Source: Sphingomonadaceae bacterium (GTDB lineage Bacteria > Pseudomonadota > Alphaproteobacteria > Sphingomonadales > Sphingomonadaceae). From it: a stretch of DNA of 64,000 nucleotides. The position numbers and the translations under genes are program-made. Shown here piece after piece: positions 8,940 to 17,104 of this stretch; position 1 is the first letter of the stretch; the number at the start of each line of letters is the position of its first letter. The notes beneath the pieces are model-generated. The model had not been told where the DNA came from and searched no databases. It was given only the letters and a program-made list of their open reading frames with translations. Location: positions 1-64,000 of the forward strand of contig JASBUR010000040.1 in NCBI GenBank assembly GCA_030147805.1, read 5' to 3'.

Positions 8940-9636
8940 AAGAAAGCACCTCCTCCACCCACGCCGGCACCAGCACCCCCGCCGGCCCATGCCGCGCCTC
9001 GTCGAACCACCCCGTCCCCGCCGACGGCTCCAGATTCATCTCCAGCGTCGACGCCCTATGGTACCGCGCCGTCTGCACGAACCCCGCCGCCGGATAGACC
9101 GCCCCCGACGTGCCGATCGACACGAACAGATCGCAGGTCGCCAGCGCCGCCTCGATCCGCTCCATCTCGTAGGGCATCTCGCCGAACCACACGATGTCGG
9201 GCCGCAGCTTCGCCGCCCCGCACCCCGGGCACGCGGGCGCGCCCCTCAAATCCCCCGCCCAGCCATGCGACTCCCCGCACGCGAGACACAGCGCCCGCTT
9301 CAGCTCGCCATGCATGTGCAGCAGCCGCTCGGCGCCGGCGCGCTCGTGCAGATCGTCGACATTCTGCGTGACGATCAGCAGCTCGCCGGCGAAGTCGCGA
9401 TCGAGCTTCGCCAGCGCCCGGTGCGCCGCATTGGGCACCACCCCCGCCAGCGCCGCCCGCCGCGCATCGTAGAAGGTCTGCACCAGCCCCGGATCACGCG
9501 CGAACGCCTCTGGCGTCGCCACATCCTCGACCCGATGCCCCTCCCAGAGCCCGTCCGCCGCGCGGAAGGTCGGCACGCCCGACTCCGCCGAGATGCCGGC
9601 GCCGGTGAGGATCACGATGCTTTGGAGTTCGGCCAT
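8938..9636 (-). CDS. cobB: Sir2 family NAD-dependent protein deacylase
   Basis: A 232-aa class III sirtuin. It removes acyl groups from lysines using NAD and releases nicotinamide. Motifs are ILTGAGISAESGVPTFR (NAD loop), TQNVDDLHERAG, the catalytic HMHGELKR, two zinc cysteine pairs (CLAC and CPGC) and RPDIVWFGE. It lacks the N-terminal extension of enterobacterial CobB. It is transcribed towards the LysE gene, with the GGGGAGAGGG repeat at its end. The symbol is given by family; the native substrate is unknown. Confidence 0.9.
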   Translation of the reverse strand: MAELQSIVILTGAGISAESGVPTFRAADGLWEGHRVEDVATPEAFARDPGLVQTFYDARRAALAGVVPNAAHRALAKLDRDFAGELLIVTQNVDDLHERAGAERLLHMHGELKRALCLACGESHGWAGDLRGAPACPGCGAAKLRPDIVWFGEMPYEMERIEAALATCDLFVSIGTSGAVYPAAGFVQTARYHRASTLEMNLEPSAGTGWFDEARHGPAGVLVPAWVEEVLS

Positions 9637-9714
9637 AGTGCAATGCTACGATGGTGGGGCCGTGTTCGCTATCAGCAGAAAGCAGCTACGATAAGCATTG
9701 GACGCCGCACCGGC

Positions 9715-10014
9715 ATGGAGCAACATAGCGAGGCAATGGGAACGACAACAAGCCGAGCACGAACCTTGCGCTATGCATCTATTGCGGCGGTCGTCGTATG
9801 TACCGCTGTGAGTTCAGTCCTCGCGATTGCCATTCTGATCTCGCTAGATTCATTCGTATCGCAAGACTGGAGCAAGATGCCTTTCACGATCGGCTTGGCT
9901 TGCGCGCCCCTCCTCCAGATCTACTTCCACGCTAGGTGCCGATACCAATTCGTGATCGCAGTAGCGGTGGCTCAGATCGGCATCATCGTTTGGATCACCG
10001 CAAGCAGTTCGTGA
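9715..10014 (+). CDS. hypothetical small membrane protein
   Basis: A possible 99-aa protein with three hydrophobic segments (about residues 21-43, 54-68 and 77-96). I set the start at ATG 9715; ATG 9736 (MGTTTSRAR) is also possible. The whole 9.64-10.12 kb stretch is markedly poorer in GC than its neighbours and there is no recognisable domain, so it may be an acquired gene or the remains of one. Without homologs I cannot exclude a chance frame, although the alternation of hydrophobic segments and polar loops looks real. Confidence 0.4.
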   Translation: MEQHSEAMGTTTSRARTLRYASIAAVVVCTAVSSVLAIAILISLDSFVSQDWSKMPFTIGLACAPLLQIYFHARCRYQFVIAVAVAQIGIIVWITASSS

Positions 10015-10125
10015 CCGTCCCCGCGTGGCAGCGTCGTGCAACGCGTAGTTTGGATCATAAGCAGTCGCCCGGCTTCTTGTGCGACACCAGGATCTCGGTG
10101 GCATCGCACGTTTGTAGAGCTCCCC

Positions 10126-10770
10126 ATGACCATCACCATAACCGCCTTCGAAGCCTCCCCCGACCGCGGCCAGGGCCTCGCGCGCGACATGCGCGTGCGC
10201 TGGGCGCTCGAGGAGGTCGGGCAGCGCTATGACGTCCGCCTCGTCTCGTTCGCGGCGATGAAGCAGCCCGCGCACAAGGCGCTCCACCCCTTCGGCCAGA
10301 TCCCGACCTATGAGGAAGGCGGCCTCGCGCTGTTCGAGAGCGGCGCGATCATCCTCCACATCGCGCAAGCCCGCCCCGGCCTGCTGCCCGCCGATCCCGA
10401 CGCCCGTGCCCGCGCGATCATGTGGATCTTCGCCGCGCTCGGCACCGTCGAGCCGCCGATCATCGAGCTCGAGCAGGGCGGCTACACTCCCGCCGACATC
10501 TGGCATGCCGCGCGCGTGCCCTTGCTCGAGCAGCGCATCCGCACCCGCCTCGCCGACCTGTCGGCGCATCTCGGCGACGCCGACTGGCTCGACGGCGAGT
10601 TCAGCGCCGGCGACCTGATGATGGTGATGGTACTGCGCCGCGCCGAGGGCACCGGCCTGATCGAGGAACACCCCAACCTCGCCGCCTATGTCGCGCGCGG
10701 CGAGGCGCGGCCGGCATATCAGCGGGCGTTCGCGGATCAGCTGGCGGTGTTTACCAGTGGTGGCCAGTGA
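10126..10770 (+). CDS. glutathione S-transferase family protein
   Basis: The 214-aa protein has the two GST domains: an N-terminal thioredoxin-like domain (GQIPTYEEGGLALFESGAIILHIA, with the cis-Pro and the glutamate-serine that bind the gamma-glutamyl group) and a C-terminal helical domain carrying the folding motif FSAGDLMMVMVL. The usual N-terminal catalytic residue is not obvious, and the substrate is unknown. ATG 10126 (MTITITAFE) fits the first beta strand; the longer frame before it is unrelated. Confidence 0.85.
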   Translation: MTITITAFEASPDRGQGLARDMRVRWALEEVGQRYDVRLVSFAAMKQPAHKALHPFGQIPTYEEGGLALFESGAIILHIAQARPGLLPADPDARARAIMWIFAALGTVEPPIIELEQGGYTPADIWHAARVPLLEQRIRTRLADLSAHLGDADWLDGEFSAGDLMMVMVLRRAEGTGLIEEHPNLAAYVARGEARPAYQRAFADQLAVFTSGGQ

Positions 10771-10825
10771 CTGATCCACGGCATCGCTGGGTGGATTGCG
10801 AGCATCTTCCTCGCTAGGCTTCGCT

Positions 10826-11317
10826 ATGCTTAGGTGGCTTTTGGCTCTTTCAGTCCTCCTGCTCGCGGCCGCCCCGGCAGATGCGCCGGTTCGTGCCAGC
10901 TTCTGCGCTATTGCGGCGCAGCCATCGGCCTATTCGGGCCGGCAAGTCGAGTTTGCGGCTCACTTCGAGACTGACAATCACCATTGGGCACTGTTCACCC
11001 ACCCTGACTGTGCCGAGCGAGTGATGTTCTTCGAGAATGAAACAGGCGCTGCGATCAGTATTTCTACGGACGCCCGAGGCGATGAGCCGGCTATCGTCGC
11101 CGCCTTTCAGTCTGCTCCAACGACCGTCGGCTTTCATACGAGCACGGCTAAGACGGGCTGGCGCGGAAGGATCACCGGTACATTCCAAGCAAGCGAATCG
11201 CATCACTGGGCGCAGCCGAAGCCGTTCGGCATAGTGTCGTTGCGGCGCATAGATGATCTTCGCGGCGAGGACCTGAGCATCGAAGAACGGCCTACGCTGG
11301 AAGTACCCAAGGACTAA
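10826..11317 (+). CDS. hypothetical secreted protein
   Basis: A 163-aa protein with a clear signal peptide (MLRWLLALSVLLLAAAPADA), so it is probably periplasmic. The mature part has two cysteines (SFCAI and PDCAE) that could form a disulfide, and an OB-like pattern (SGRQVEFAAHF, GRITGTFQAS). I chose ATG 10826 over the TTG ten codons upstream because it starts right at the signal peptide. Base composition is less GC-rich than the adjacent dapB. I do not recognise the family. Confidence 0.6.
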   Translation: MLRWLLALSVLLLAAAPADAPVRASFCAIAAQPSAYSGRQVEFAAHFETDNHHWALFTHPDCAERVMFFENETGAAISISTDARGDEPAIVAAFQSAPTTVGFHTSTAKTGWRGRITGTFQASESHHWAQPKPFGIVSLRRIDDLRGEDLSIEERPTLEVPKD

Positions 11318-11415
11318 CCTCATCTGCGGGTCTACCACCCCAAGATGACGCCCCGCCCGATCTCTGCCATGAAGCAGGACTAGTCACCGGACAACGGGCA
11401 ATTGGGGAGCGGCGG

Positions 11416-12195
11416 ATGACGCGGGTAGGCGTGCTGGGCGCGGGCGGGCGCATGGGGCAGGCGATCATCGCCGCGCTGGCCGAGGCGCCGGGGCTGAAGC
11501 TCGGCGGCGCGGTCGAGCGCGCCGGGCACCGCATCGTCGGGTCCGACCTCGGCGACGGGCTGATCGTCTGCAGCAACCCGCTGGCGCTGGCGCACGCCTG
11601 CGACGTGCTGATCGACTTCACCACCCCCGACGCGCTCGCCGCCAATCTCGAAGCGGCGTGCGAATCGGAGACGCCGCTGGTGGTCGGCACCACCGGGCTC
11701 GGTGCCGAGCATCACCGCGCCATCGACGCCGCGGCGCGCGACGTCGCGGTGCTGCAGACCGGCAATACCAGCCTTGGCGTCAACCTGCTCGCCGCGCTCG
11801 TCGAGCAGGCGGCGGCCAGGCTCGGCGACGAGTGGGACATCGAGATCGTCGAGATGCACCACCGCCACAAGGTCGACGCGCCGTCGGGCACCGCGCTGCT
11901 GCTCGGCGAGGCGGCCGCCAGGGGACGCGGCGTCGACCTCGCCCGCCATTCGGCGCGCGGCCGCGACGGCATCACCGGGGCGCGCAAGCCGGGCGATATC
12001 GGCTTTGCGTCGTTGCGCGGCGGATCGGTCGCCGGCGACCATCTGGTCATCCTCGCCGCCGAGGGCGAGCGGATCGAGCTCGGCCACCGGGCGGAGACGC
12101 GCGAGATCTTTGCGCGCGGCGCGGTGAAGGCGGCGGCGTGGCTCGCGGGGAAGAAGGCGGGGCGCTATTCGATGCGGGATGTCTTGGGGGTTTGA
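11416..12195 (+). CDS. dapB: 4-hydroxy-tetrahydrodipicolinate reductase
   Basis: The 259-aa enzyme reduces hydroxy-tetrahydrodipicolinate with NAD(P)H in the diaminopimelate and lysine pathway. It has the N-terminal nucleotide fold VGVLGAGGRMGQAI, DFTTPDA, VGTTGL, and the family signature EMHHRHKVDAPSGTAL with the catalytic histidine pair and lysine. Length is normal. It is followed by a REP-like region and precedes the DUF2244/nth pair. Confidence 0.96.
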   Translation: MTRVGVLGAGGRMGQAIIAALAEAPGLKLGGAVERAGHRIVGSDLGDGLIVCSNPLALAHACDVLIDFTTPDALAANLEAACESETPLVVGTTGLGAEHHRAIDAAARDVAVLQTGNTSLGVNLLAALVEQAAARLGDEWDIEIVEMHHRHKVDAPSGTALLLGEAAARGRGVDLARHSARGRDGITGARKPGDIGFASLRGGSVAGDHLVILAAEGERIELGHRAETREIFARGAVKAAAWLAGKKAGRYSMRDVLGV

Positions 12196-12231
12196 GGGGT
12201 AGCGGCGTTCCCCACCCGCCCCATCATTTAT

Positions 12232-12409
12232 CGTCATCCCCGCGAAGGCGGGGACCCACAACGCCACACCCCAGGCGCGCATGCTGTGCTTGTCGAAGCA
12301 GGGTTGGCGCGCTGGGACGCCGGGGCAAGCTCGCCCTTCGACAAGCTCAGGGTGAGCGCAAAGGATCGGACTTGATCGAGAGTGGGTCCCCGCCTTCGCG
12401 GGGATGACG
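12232..12409. repeat. REP-like inverted pair enclosing a second repeat type
   Basis: Two 28-bp units, 12232-12259 and 12382-12409, are exact reverse complements (core CCCCGCGAAGGCGGGG). Between them, at about 12331-12359, lies CGCCCTTCGACAAGC followed by TCAGGGTGAGCG, which has the look of another widely scattered repeat, with a partial mirror (TGTCGAAGCAGGGTTGGCG) at about 12291-12310. The unit is related to the pair at 2505-2608. It separates dapB (+) from the DUF2244 gene (-), so it is a composite element between convergent genes. Confidence 0.85.
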
Positions 12410-12436
12410 AAAATTGTTTGCGTGTCGACGCTGTGC

Positions 12437-12910
12437 CTACCGCTCGCGCCGCTTCACCCGCTCCAGCCCGTCGGCGATCACCGCGTAGATCGCCTCGCGC
12501 TCGGGCGGCGACAGGAAGCGGCCGACCGACACGCGCGTGCCGCGCGCGACCAGCCACAGCCGGTTCTGCTTCATCGCCAGCCGTTCGAGCGTCACCCGCG
12601 TCCACAGCGGCTCGAGCCGGATGCTGCGCTCGACCCCCTCGGGCGAGCGCCGGCGCACCACCAGATCGTCGTCGCTCAGCCGCAAGGTCTCCGAGCCGGT
12701 GCCCGAACGGTAGCTGGCGCGGAACGCCCAGGCGACCAGCGCGACGTCGATGACGAGGAAGGGCACCACCAGCCAGGCGCCGAGAAACCACATGCGCAGC
12801 GCCGTCAGCGCCATCACGCCGCCGACCGCGCCGACGATCCAGCGCGCGTGCCGCGGATCGAGCGAGCGGTTCGGGGTCAGCGTCAGGTCGAAATAGGGTG
12901 CGATCGTCAT
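12437..12910 (-). CDS. DUF2244 domain-containing membrane protein
   Basis: A 157-aa protein of the DUF2244 family. It starts with the typical short beta region (FDLTLTPNRSL), has two transmembrane helices (about residues 25-42 and 45-62) and then a cytoplasmic beta-rich domain (VTLERLAMKQNRLWLVARGTRVSVGRFLSPPERE). The function of the family is not established; the gene often lies next to nth in alphaproteobacteria, as here, divergently with a 22-bp gap. Confidence 0.85.
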   Translation of the reverse strand: MTIAPYFDLTLTPNRSLDPRHARWIVGAVGGVMALTALRMWFLGAWLVVPFLVIDVALVAWAFRASYRSGTGSETLRLSDDDLVVRRRSPEGVERSIRLEPLWTRVTLERLAMKQNRLWLVARGTRVSVGRFLSPPEREAIYAVIADGLERVKRRER

Positions 12911-12932
12911 GGCGGCCCGCTAGTCATCGCGC

Positions 12933-13613
12933 ATGGCTTCAACCCGTGCAAGACGCCCGCGTTCCCGCTTCACCAAGCCGCAGATCGAGGATTTCTTCGC
13001 GCGGCTGACCGAGGCGATCCCCGATCCCAAGAGCGATCTCGAGTACAGCAACGCCTATACCTTGCTCGTCGCGGTGGTGCTGTCGGCGCAGGCGACCGAC
13101 GCCGGGGTCAACCGCGCGACGAAGCGGTTGTTCGAGCTGGCGCCCGATCCGCAAGCGATGGTCGACCTCGGCGAGGAGGTGGTGCGCGACCACATCAAGA
13201 CGATCGGGCTGTTCAACACCAAGGCGAAGAACGTCATCGCGCTGTCCGAGGCGCTGCTGCAGCTGCACGGCGGCGCGGTGCCCAACGATCGCGAGGCCTT
13301 AGAGGCGCTGCCCGGTGTCGGGCGCAAGACCGCCAACGTCGTCCTGAACATCGCCTTCGGCGCCGACACCTGTGCCGTCGACACGCATATCTTCCGCGTC
13401 GGCAACCGCACCGGCCTCGCCCCCGGCAAGGACGTGCGCCAGGTCGAGGACGTGCTCATCAAGGTGATCCCCGAGCCCTATCGCCGCCCGGCGCACCACC
13501 TGCTCATCCTGCACGGCCGCTACACCTGCATCGCGCGCAAACCGCAGTGCTGGCGCTGCCCGGTCGCCGACCTCTGCCTCTACGACGCGAAAAACCTGGC
13601 CGACGGCCGTTAA
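12933..13613 (+). CDS. nth: endonuclease III
   Basis: The 226-aa base-excision repair glycosylase/AP lyase acts on oxidised pyrimidines. It has the helix-hairpin-helix LPGVGRKTANVVLN with the catalytic lysine, the catalytic aspartate in CAVDTHIFRVGNR, and the C-terminal 4Fe-4S loop in which four cysteines fit C-x6-C-x2-C-x5-C (from CIARKPQCWRCP on). It starts at ATG 12933 with a basic N-terminal extension (ARRPRSRFTKP). The small lipoprotein gene follows 143 bp later. Confidence 0.96.
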   Translation: MASTRARRPRSRFTKPQIEDFFARLTEAIPDPKSDLEYSNAYTLLVAVVLSAQATDAGVNRATKRLFELAPDPQAMVDLGEEVVRDHIKTIGLFNTKAKNVIALSEALLQLHGGAVPNDREALEALPGVGRKTANVVLNIAFGADTCAVDTHIFRVGNRTGLAPGKDVRQVEDVLIKVIPEPYRRPAHHLLILHGRYTCIARKPQCWRCPVADLCLYDAKNLADGR

Positions 13614-13713
13614 GTCGGGTTAACACCGGGTTCAGCCGGACGCCGCTATCGCTCGCCGCACAGTACTTGTGTTGCGTTGCGTATCCTCCCCGGCCAGAGT
13701 CGGCGTTCCAGTT

Positions 13714-13739
13714 TTTCGGCCCAGTATTTCGGCCCAGTA
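13714..13739 (+). repeat. exact tandem 13-bp duplication before a lipoprotein gene
   Basis: TTTCGGCCCAGTA occurs twice head to tail (13714-13726 and 13727-13739), followed by TTCCGGAG and the ATG at 13757. It places the duplication just before the ribosome binding site, in the 5' untranslated region of the lipoprotein gene. Confidence 0.8.
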
Positions 13740-13756
13740 TTCCGGAGCGTCCGCCC

Positions 13757-14152
13757 ATGCGCCTCAATCTCGTTTCCGCCGCTGCCCTGGTGACCGCCGG
13801 TCTGGTGGCCTCCTGCGCCCCGGCGCCCAAGCCCGCCGCCCCGGCGCCGCAGACCGCGGCGCCGGCGCCGGCGTCGCGCAGCTGCGTCGACCTCGCGCGG
13901 ATCAGCGAGGCGCGCGTCGTCAGCGACCGCGTCATCGACTTCCACATGCGCGACGGCAGCATCCTCAGGAACAATCTGCCCAACGCCTGCCCCGGGCTCG
14001 GCGTCGAAAAGGCCTTCACCTATTCGACCTCGCTCAGCCGGCTGTGTTCGACCGACATTATCACCGTCATCCACACCGGCGGCGGCCCGCGCACCGGCGC
14101 CTCCTGCGGCCTCGGCAGCTTCACCCCGGCGCCCGCACCGTCGACCAACTAG
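13757..14152 (+). CDS. hypothetical lipoprotein
   Basis: A 131-aa protein with a lipoprotein signal (lipobox LVASC, cysteine at residue 20), followed by a Pro/Ala-rich spacer (residues 21-44) that would let it extend from the membrane. The mature domain (from [16 protein letters not shown]) has four further cysteines, which suggests two disulfides in the periplasm. The pattern [25 protein letters not shown] resembles small sphingomonad proteins of unknown function. It is preceded by CCGGAGCG as a ribosome binding site and ends 41 bp before a tRNA gene. Confidence 0.75.
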   Translation: MRLNLVSAAALVTAGLVASCAPAPKPAAPAPQTAAPAPASRSCVDLARISEARVVSDRVIDFHMRDGSILRNNLPNACPGLGVEKAFTYSTSLSRLCSTDIITVIHTGGGPRTGASCGLGSFTPAPAPSTN

Positions 14153-14193
14153 GGCTGGCGCGCCGGGCGCGGCTTTGTTAAGCGGCGTCCCAG

Positions 14194-14270
<77 letters not shown>

Positions 14271-14333
14271 TTTTCCGCCTTCCCCCGGCCGCCGGCCGCC
14301 CGGCATGGTCGTGCCGCAGCTACGGAGCGCGTC

Positions 14334-14864
14334 ATGGCGAAACTGGTCTTCGGGATGAACGTGTCGCTCGACGGCTACGTCGACCACATGGCGTTCGCGC
14401 CCGACGCCACGCTCTTCCGCCATTTCATCGCCGAAGCCGCGGGGCAGGCGGGCAGCCTCTACGGCCGCACGCTCTACGAGATCATGGCCTATTGGGACGC
14501 GGATCAGCCCGACTGGGGCGACGACGAGCGCGCCTTCGCGGCGGCGTGGCGGCGGATGCCCAAATGGGTCGTCTCGGGCACGCTCGCCTCGGTCGGCGCC
14601 AACGCCACGCTGATCGATGGGGATCTCGAGAGCGCGGTCCGCGCGCTGAAGGCCGGCCGCGACGGCGAGATCGAGGTCGGCGGGCCGAAGCTGGCGGCGC
14701 GCCTCACCGAACTCGGGCTGATCGACGAATATCGGATCTACCTGCACCCCGTCGTCGTCGGCGCCGGCGATCGCTACTGGGCCGCGCCGCGGCCGCCGCT
14801 GCGGCTGGTGTCGCACGACCGCATCGGCGCCGAGGTGATCCGGCTCTCCTACGTCCCCGCCTGA
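14334..14864 (+). CDS. dihydrofolate reductase family protein (RibD C-terminal domain)
   Basis: A 176-aa single-domain protein of the RibD C-terminal/DHFR-like family. It opens with KLVFGMNVSLDGYVD, the typical first strand and substrate loop, and has LYGRTLYEIM and the NADPH-binding EIEVGGPKLAARL. Members are annotated as deaminase-reductases or dihydrofolate-reductase-like, but the substrates of the stand-alone ones are mostly unknown. It overlaps the end of the convergent sensor kinase gene by 16 bp. Confidence 0.85.
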   Translation: MAKLVFGMNVSLDGYVDHMAFAPDATLFRHFIAEAAGQAGSLYGRTLYEIMAYWDADQPDWGDDERAFAAAWRRMPKWVVSGTLASVGANATLIDGDLESAVRALKAGRDGEIEVGGPKLAARLTELGLIDEYRIYLHPVVVGAGDRYWAAPRPPLRLVSHDRIGAEVIRLSYVPA

Positions 14865-17104
14865 TCGCGGCGACGCTCCGCCAGCAGCGGGTGTTCGAGC
14901 AGCTCGCGGCAGGCGGGCTTGATGATCGCCATCGCGACGAGCTCGCTCAGCCGGCCGCGCGTCGCGCTGGTGTCGTCGTAGGTCAGCGCGATCAGCCTCT
15001 CCCTGGTGGCGCCGGGCGCGGCGAGCACCGCGTCGAAGGCGGCGCGCTGGTCGAAGTCGAGCAGCGTCCAGCCGGGCAGCCCGGCCGCCAGCTCATCGGC
15101 GGCGATCGGCTCGATGCCCGCGGCGGCGGCGGGGAGGACAAGGCGCACCGTCGTGCCGCTGGCATCGGACGCGACGACCGCCAGCGTACCGCGCAGCGTC
15201 TCGACGATGCGCCGCGCCGCGGCGAAGCCCGATCCGGTGCCCTGATCGCTCGCGTCGCCGCGCACGCGCGCCGCGGTGCCGGCGTTGAGCGCCGCGGCGA
15301 CCGCCGGCGGCATGCCGCTGCCGCTGTCGGCGATCTCGATGATCGCGCGCCCCGCGTCGAGCCGCAGCGTCACGCGCGCGCCGCCGACGCTGGTGTGGTT
15401 GCAGCTGTTGCTGAGCAGATTGGCGAGCGCGCGCATCAGCAGCGGCCGGTCGGACACGAGGGTGACTTCGCCCTCGACGCGCACGTCGAGCGTGAGCTGC
15501 TTCGCCGCGAACAGGCGCTTGAACATCATCGCCAGCGGCTCGAGCAACGCCTGGCCGCGGAAGCTGCCGAGCGCGACGAAGTCCGATTCGCCGGCGGCGA
15601 TGTTGGCGCCCGACATCGTCGTCGCGACGATCTCGTTCAGATAGTCCGCCGAGCTCTGCAGCATGTCGACCAGCGCCGGGTCGGGCTGCAGCCGGTCGTC
15701 GCGGCGCAGCGCCGCCACCGCGCTGTTGAGCAGGAAGATCACCTGCCGGCTGTCATGCCCCGAGGCGTGCAGCAGCGCATTCTGGCTGTCGACCGTCTCG
15801 AGCGCGAAGGCCTTTTCCTCGGCGAGGCGCTTGGCGCGTTCGCTGATCGCCAGCTGTTCGGCGAGCGAGCGCGCGTAGTTCGCATCGGCCGCCAGCTTGT
15901 CGCGCTGGATCTTCCTGAGGTTGAGCCCGAGCGCCAGCGTGACCATCACCGCTTCGAACAGTCCGATCGGGCCGGCGAGATGCCAGTTGACCGGCAGCCA
16001 CGCGAAGACGCCCATCGAGGCGATCGCGGCGTAGACGATGAAAAGACCGAGGCTCGCCCAGCCGACGAACAGCGGCCAGAGCTGGACGCCGAGCTGCTTC
16101 ATCGCCGCATAGCCGACGAAGGGCAGGAACAGCGCCACCGCCACCGCGACGAGCCAACTCGCCAGGTGCAGGCCGGCGCGAAGCTCGGCAGGATAGAGCG
16201 CGGTCCCCGGCAGCAGCAGCAGCAGCAGGATCGCCGCCGCAATCAGCGCCTTTAGGGCGCGGTCGCTGCGCGGGAAATGAACCGCGGTGCGCACGAAGCT
16301 TCGGCCGAATTGCGCCATCGCGCCAGCGAAGCCGCATTTGATGAAATCCTCGACGGCGATGCCGGCCAGCGGCTGGTCGTAGAGAAAGAAGATGGTGATG
16401 TAGCCTTCCGCGTGGACGGTGCTCATTGCGAAGAAGAATTCGGCGACGGCCAGCCACAGGAACTCGCGGAACCCGGTGATCGAGAAGAACAGGAAATTGA
16501 GCAGCAGCAGCGTCAGCGCGCCGACCACCACTGCCGAGACCATGGCGATGTTGGCGCGCCGGTCCGCGAAGAAGCTGCCGTAGGTTTGGATCTTGAGTGG
16601 CAGGTAGCTCGAACTCTCGGACAGGAATTCGATGAGGACCAGCTTCTCCTGCCCGGGGTCGAGCACCAGCTCGGTGCTGAACGCCTGATAGGTCCGCAGG
16701 TTCTGCCGTACCTCGCGCGGATCGTCGGCATCGACGAGCAGATCGAGCCGATCGTCCGTCGCCGCGAACAGGCGGAAATGGTTGAGCGTCCCGCGGCCGG
16801 TGGTGAGAATCCAGCTGCCCTGACCGGTGCCGCCGTTGCGCAGCTTCAGCAGGACCAGCGTCTTGATGCCGGGCGGACCGAAGTGGATCGTCGGGCCGCG
16901 GACGCGCTCGAGCGGCCCGTCGACGAGCGCTCGCCACTGCGCCGCGCCCGTTTCGCCGGCCAGCGTCGTGTACCGCACGAAAGGCGCGACGGCGGGCGCG
17001 TCCGCGCCGGCACGCAGCTCGAGCACCGGCAATTCGGCCGCCGCGGCGGGCGCGCCGAACGCGGCCGCCAGCCCCAGAATCAGGAGCGCGAGCAGCCGCC
17101 TCAT
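14849..17104 (-). CDS. 7TMR-DISM sensor histidine kinase
   Basis: A 751-aa membrane kinase. After a signal peptide (residues 1-22) comes a periplasmic beta-domain of the 7TMR-DISMED2 type (about 25-185), then seven transmembrane helices (about 190-390), a short coiled coil, a histidine phosphotransfer segment HASGHDSRQVIFLL (about 455) and an ATPase domain with NLLSNSCNH, DSGSGMP and GTGSGF (about 565-680). A further ~50 residues follow. The H-box GHDSRQ departs from the usual SHELRTPL. It shares ATGA with the upstream amidohydrolase gene. No receiver domain or adjacent partner is seen; the ligand is unknown, carbohydrate-like by family. Confidence 0.85.
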   Translation of the reverse strand: MRRLLALLILGLAAAFGAPAAAAELPVLELRAGADAPAVAPFVRYTTLAGETGAAQWRALVDGPLERVRGPTIHFGPPGIKTLVLLKLRNGGTGQGSWILTTGRGTLNHFRLFAATDDRLDLLVDADDPREVRQNLRTYQAFSTELVLDPGQEKLVLIEFLSESSSYLPLKIQTYGSFFADRRANIAMVSAVVVGALTLLLLNFLFFSITGFREFLWLAVAEFFFAMSTVHAEGYITIFFLYDQPLAGIAVEDFIKCGFAGAMAQFGRSFVRTAVHFPRSDRALKALIAAAILLLLLLPGTALYPAELRAGLHLASWLVAVAVALFLPFVGYAAMKQLGVQLWPLFVGWASLGLFIVYAAIASMGVFAWLPVNWHLAGPIGLFEAVMVTLALGLNLRKIQRDKLAADANYARSLAEQLAISERAKRLAEEKAFALETVDSQNALLHASGHDSRQVIFLLNSAVAALRRDDRLQPDPALVDMLQSSADYLNEIVATTMSGANIAAGESDFVALGSFRGQALLEPLAMMFKRLFAAKQLTLDVRVEGEVTLVSDRPLLMRALANLLSNSCNHTSVGGARVTLRLDAGRAIIEIADSGSGMPPAVAAALNAGTAARVRGDASDQGTGSGFAAARRIVETLRGTLAVVASDASGTTVRLVLPAAAAGIEPIAADELAAGLPGWTLLDFDQRAAFDAVLAAPGATRERLIALTYDDTSATRGRLSELVAMAIIKPACRELLEHPLLAERRRDQAGT

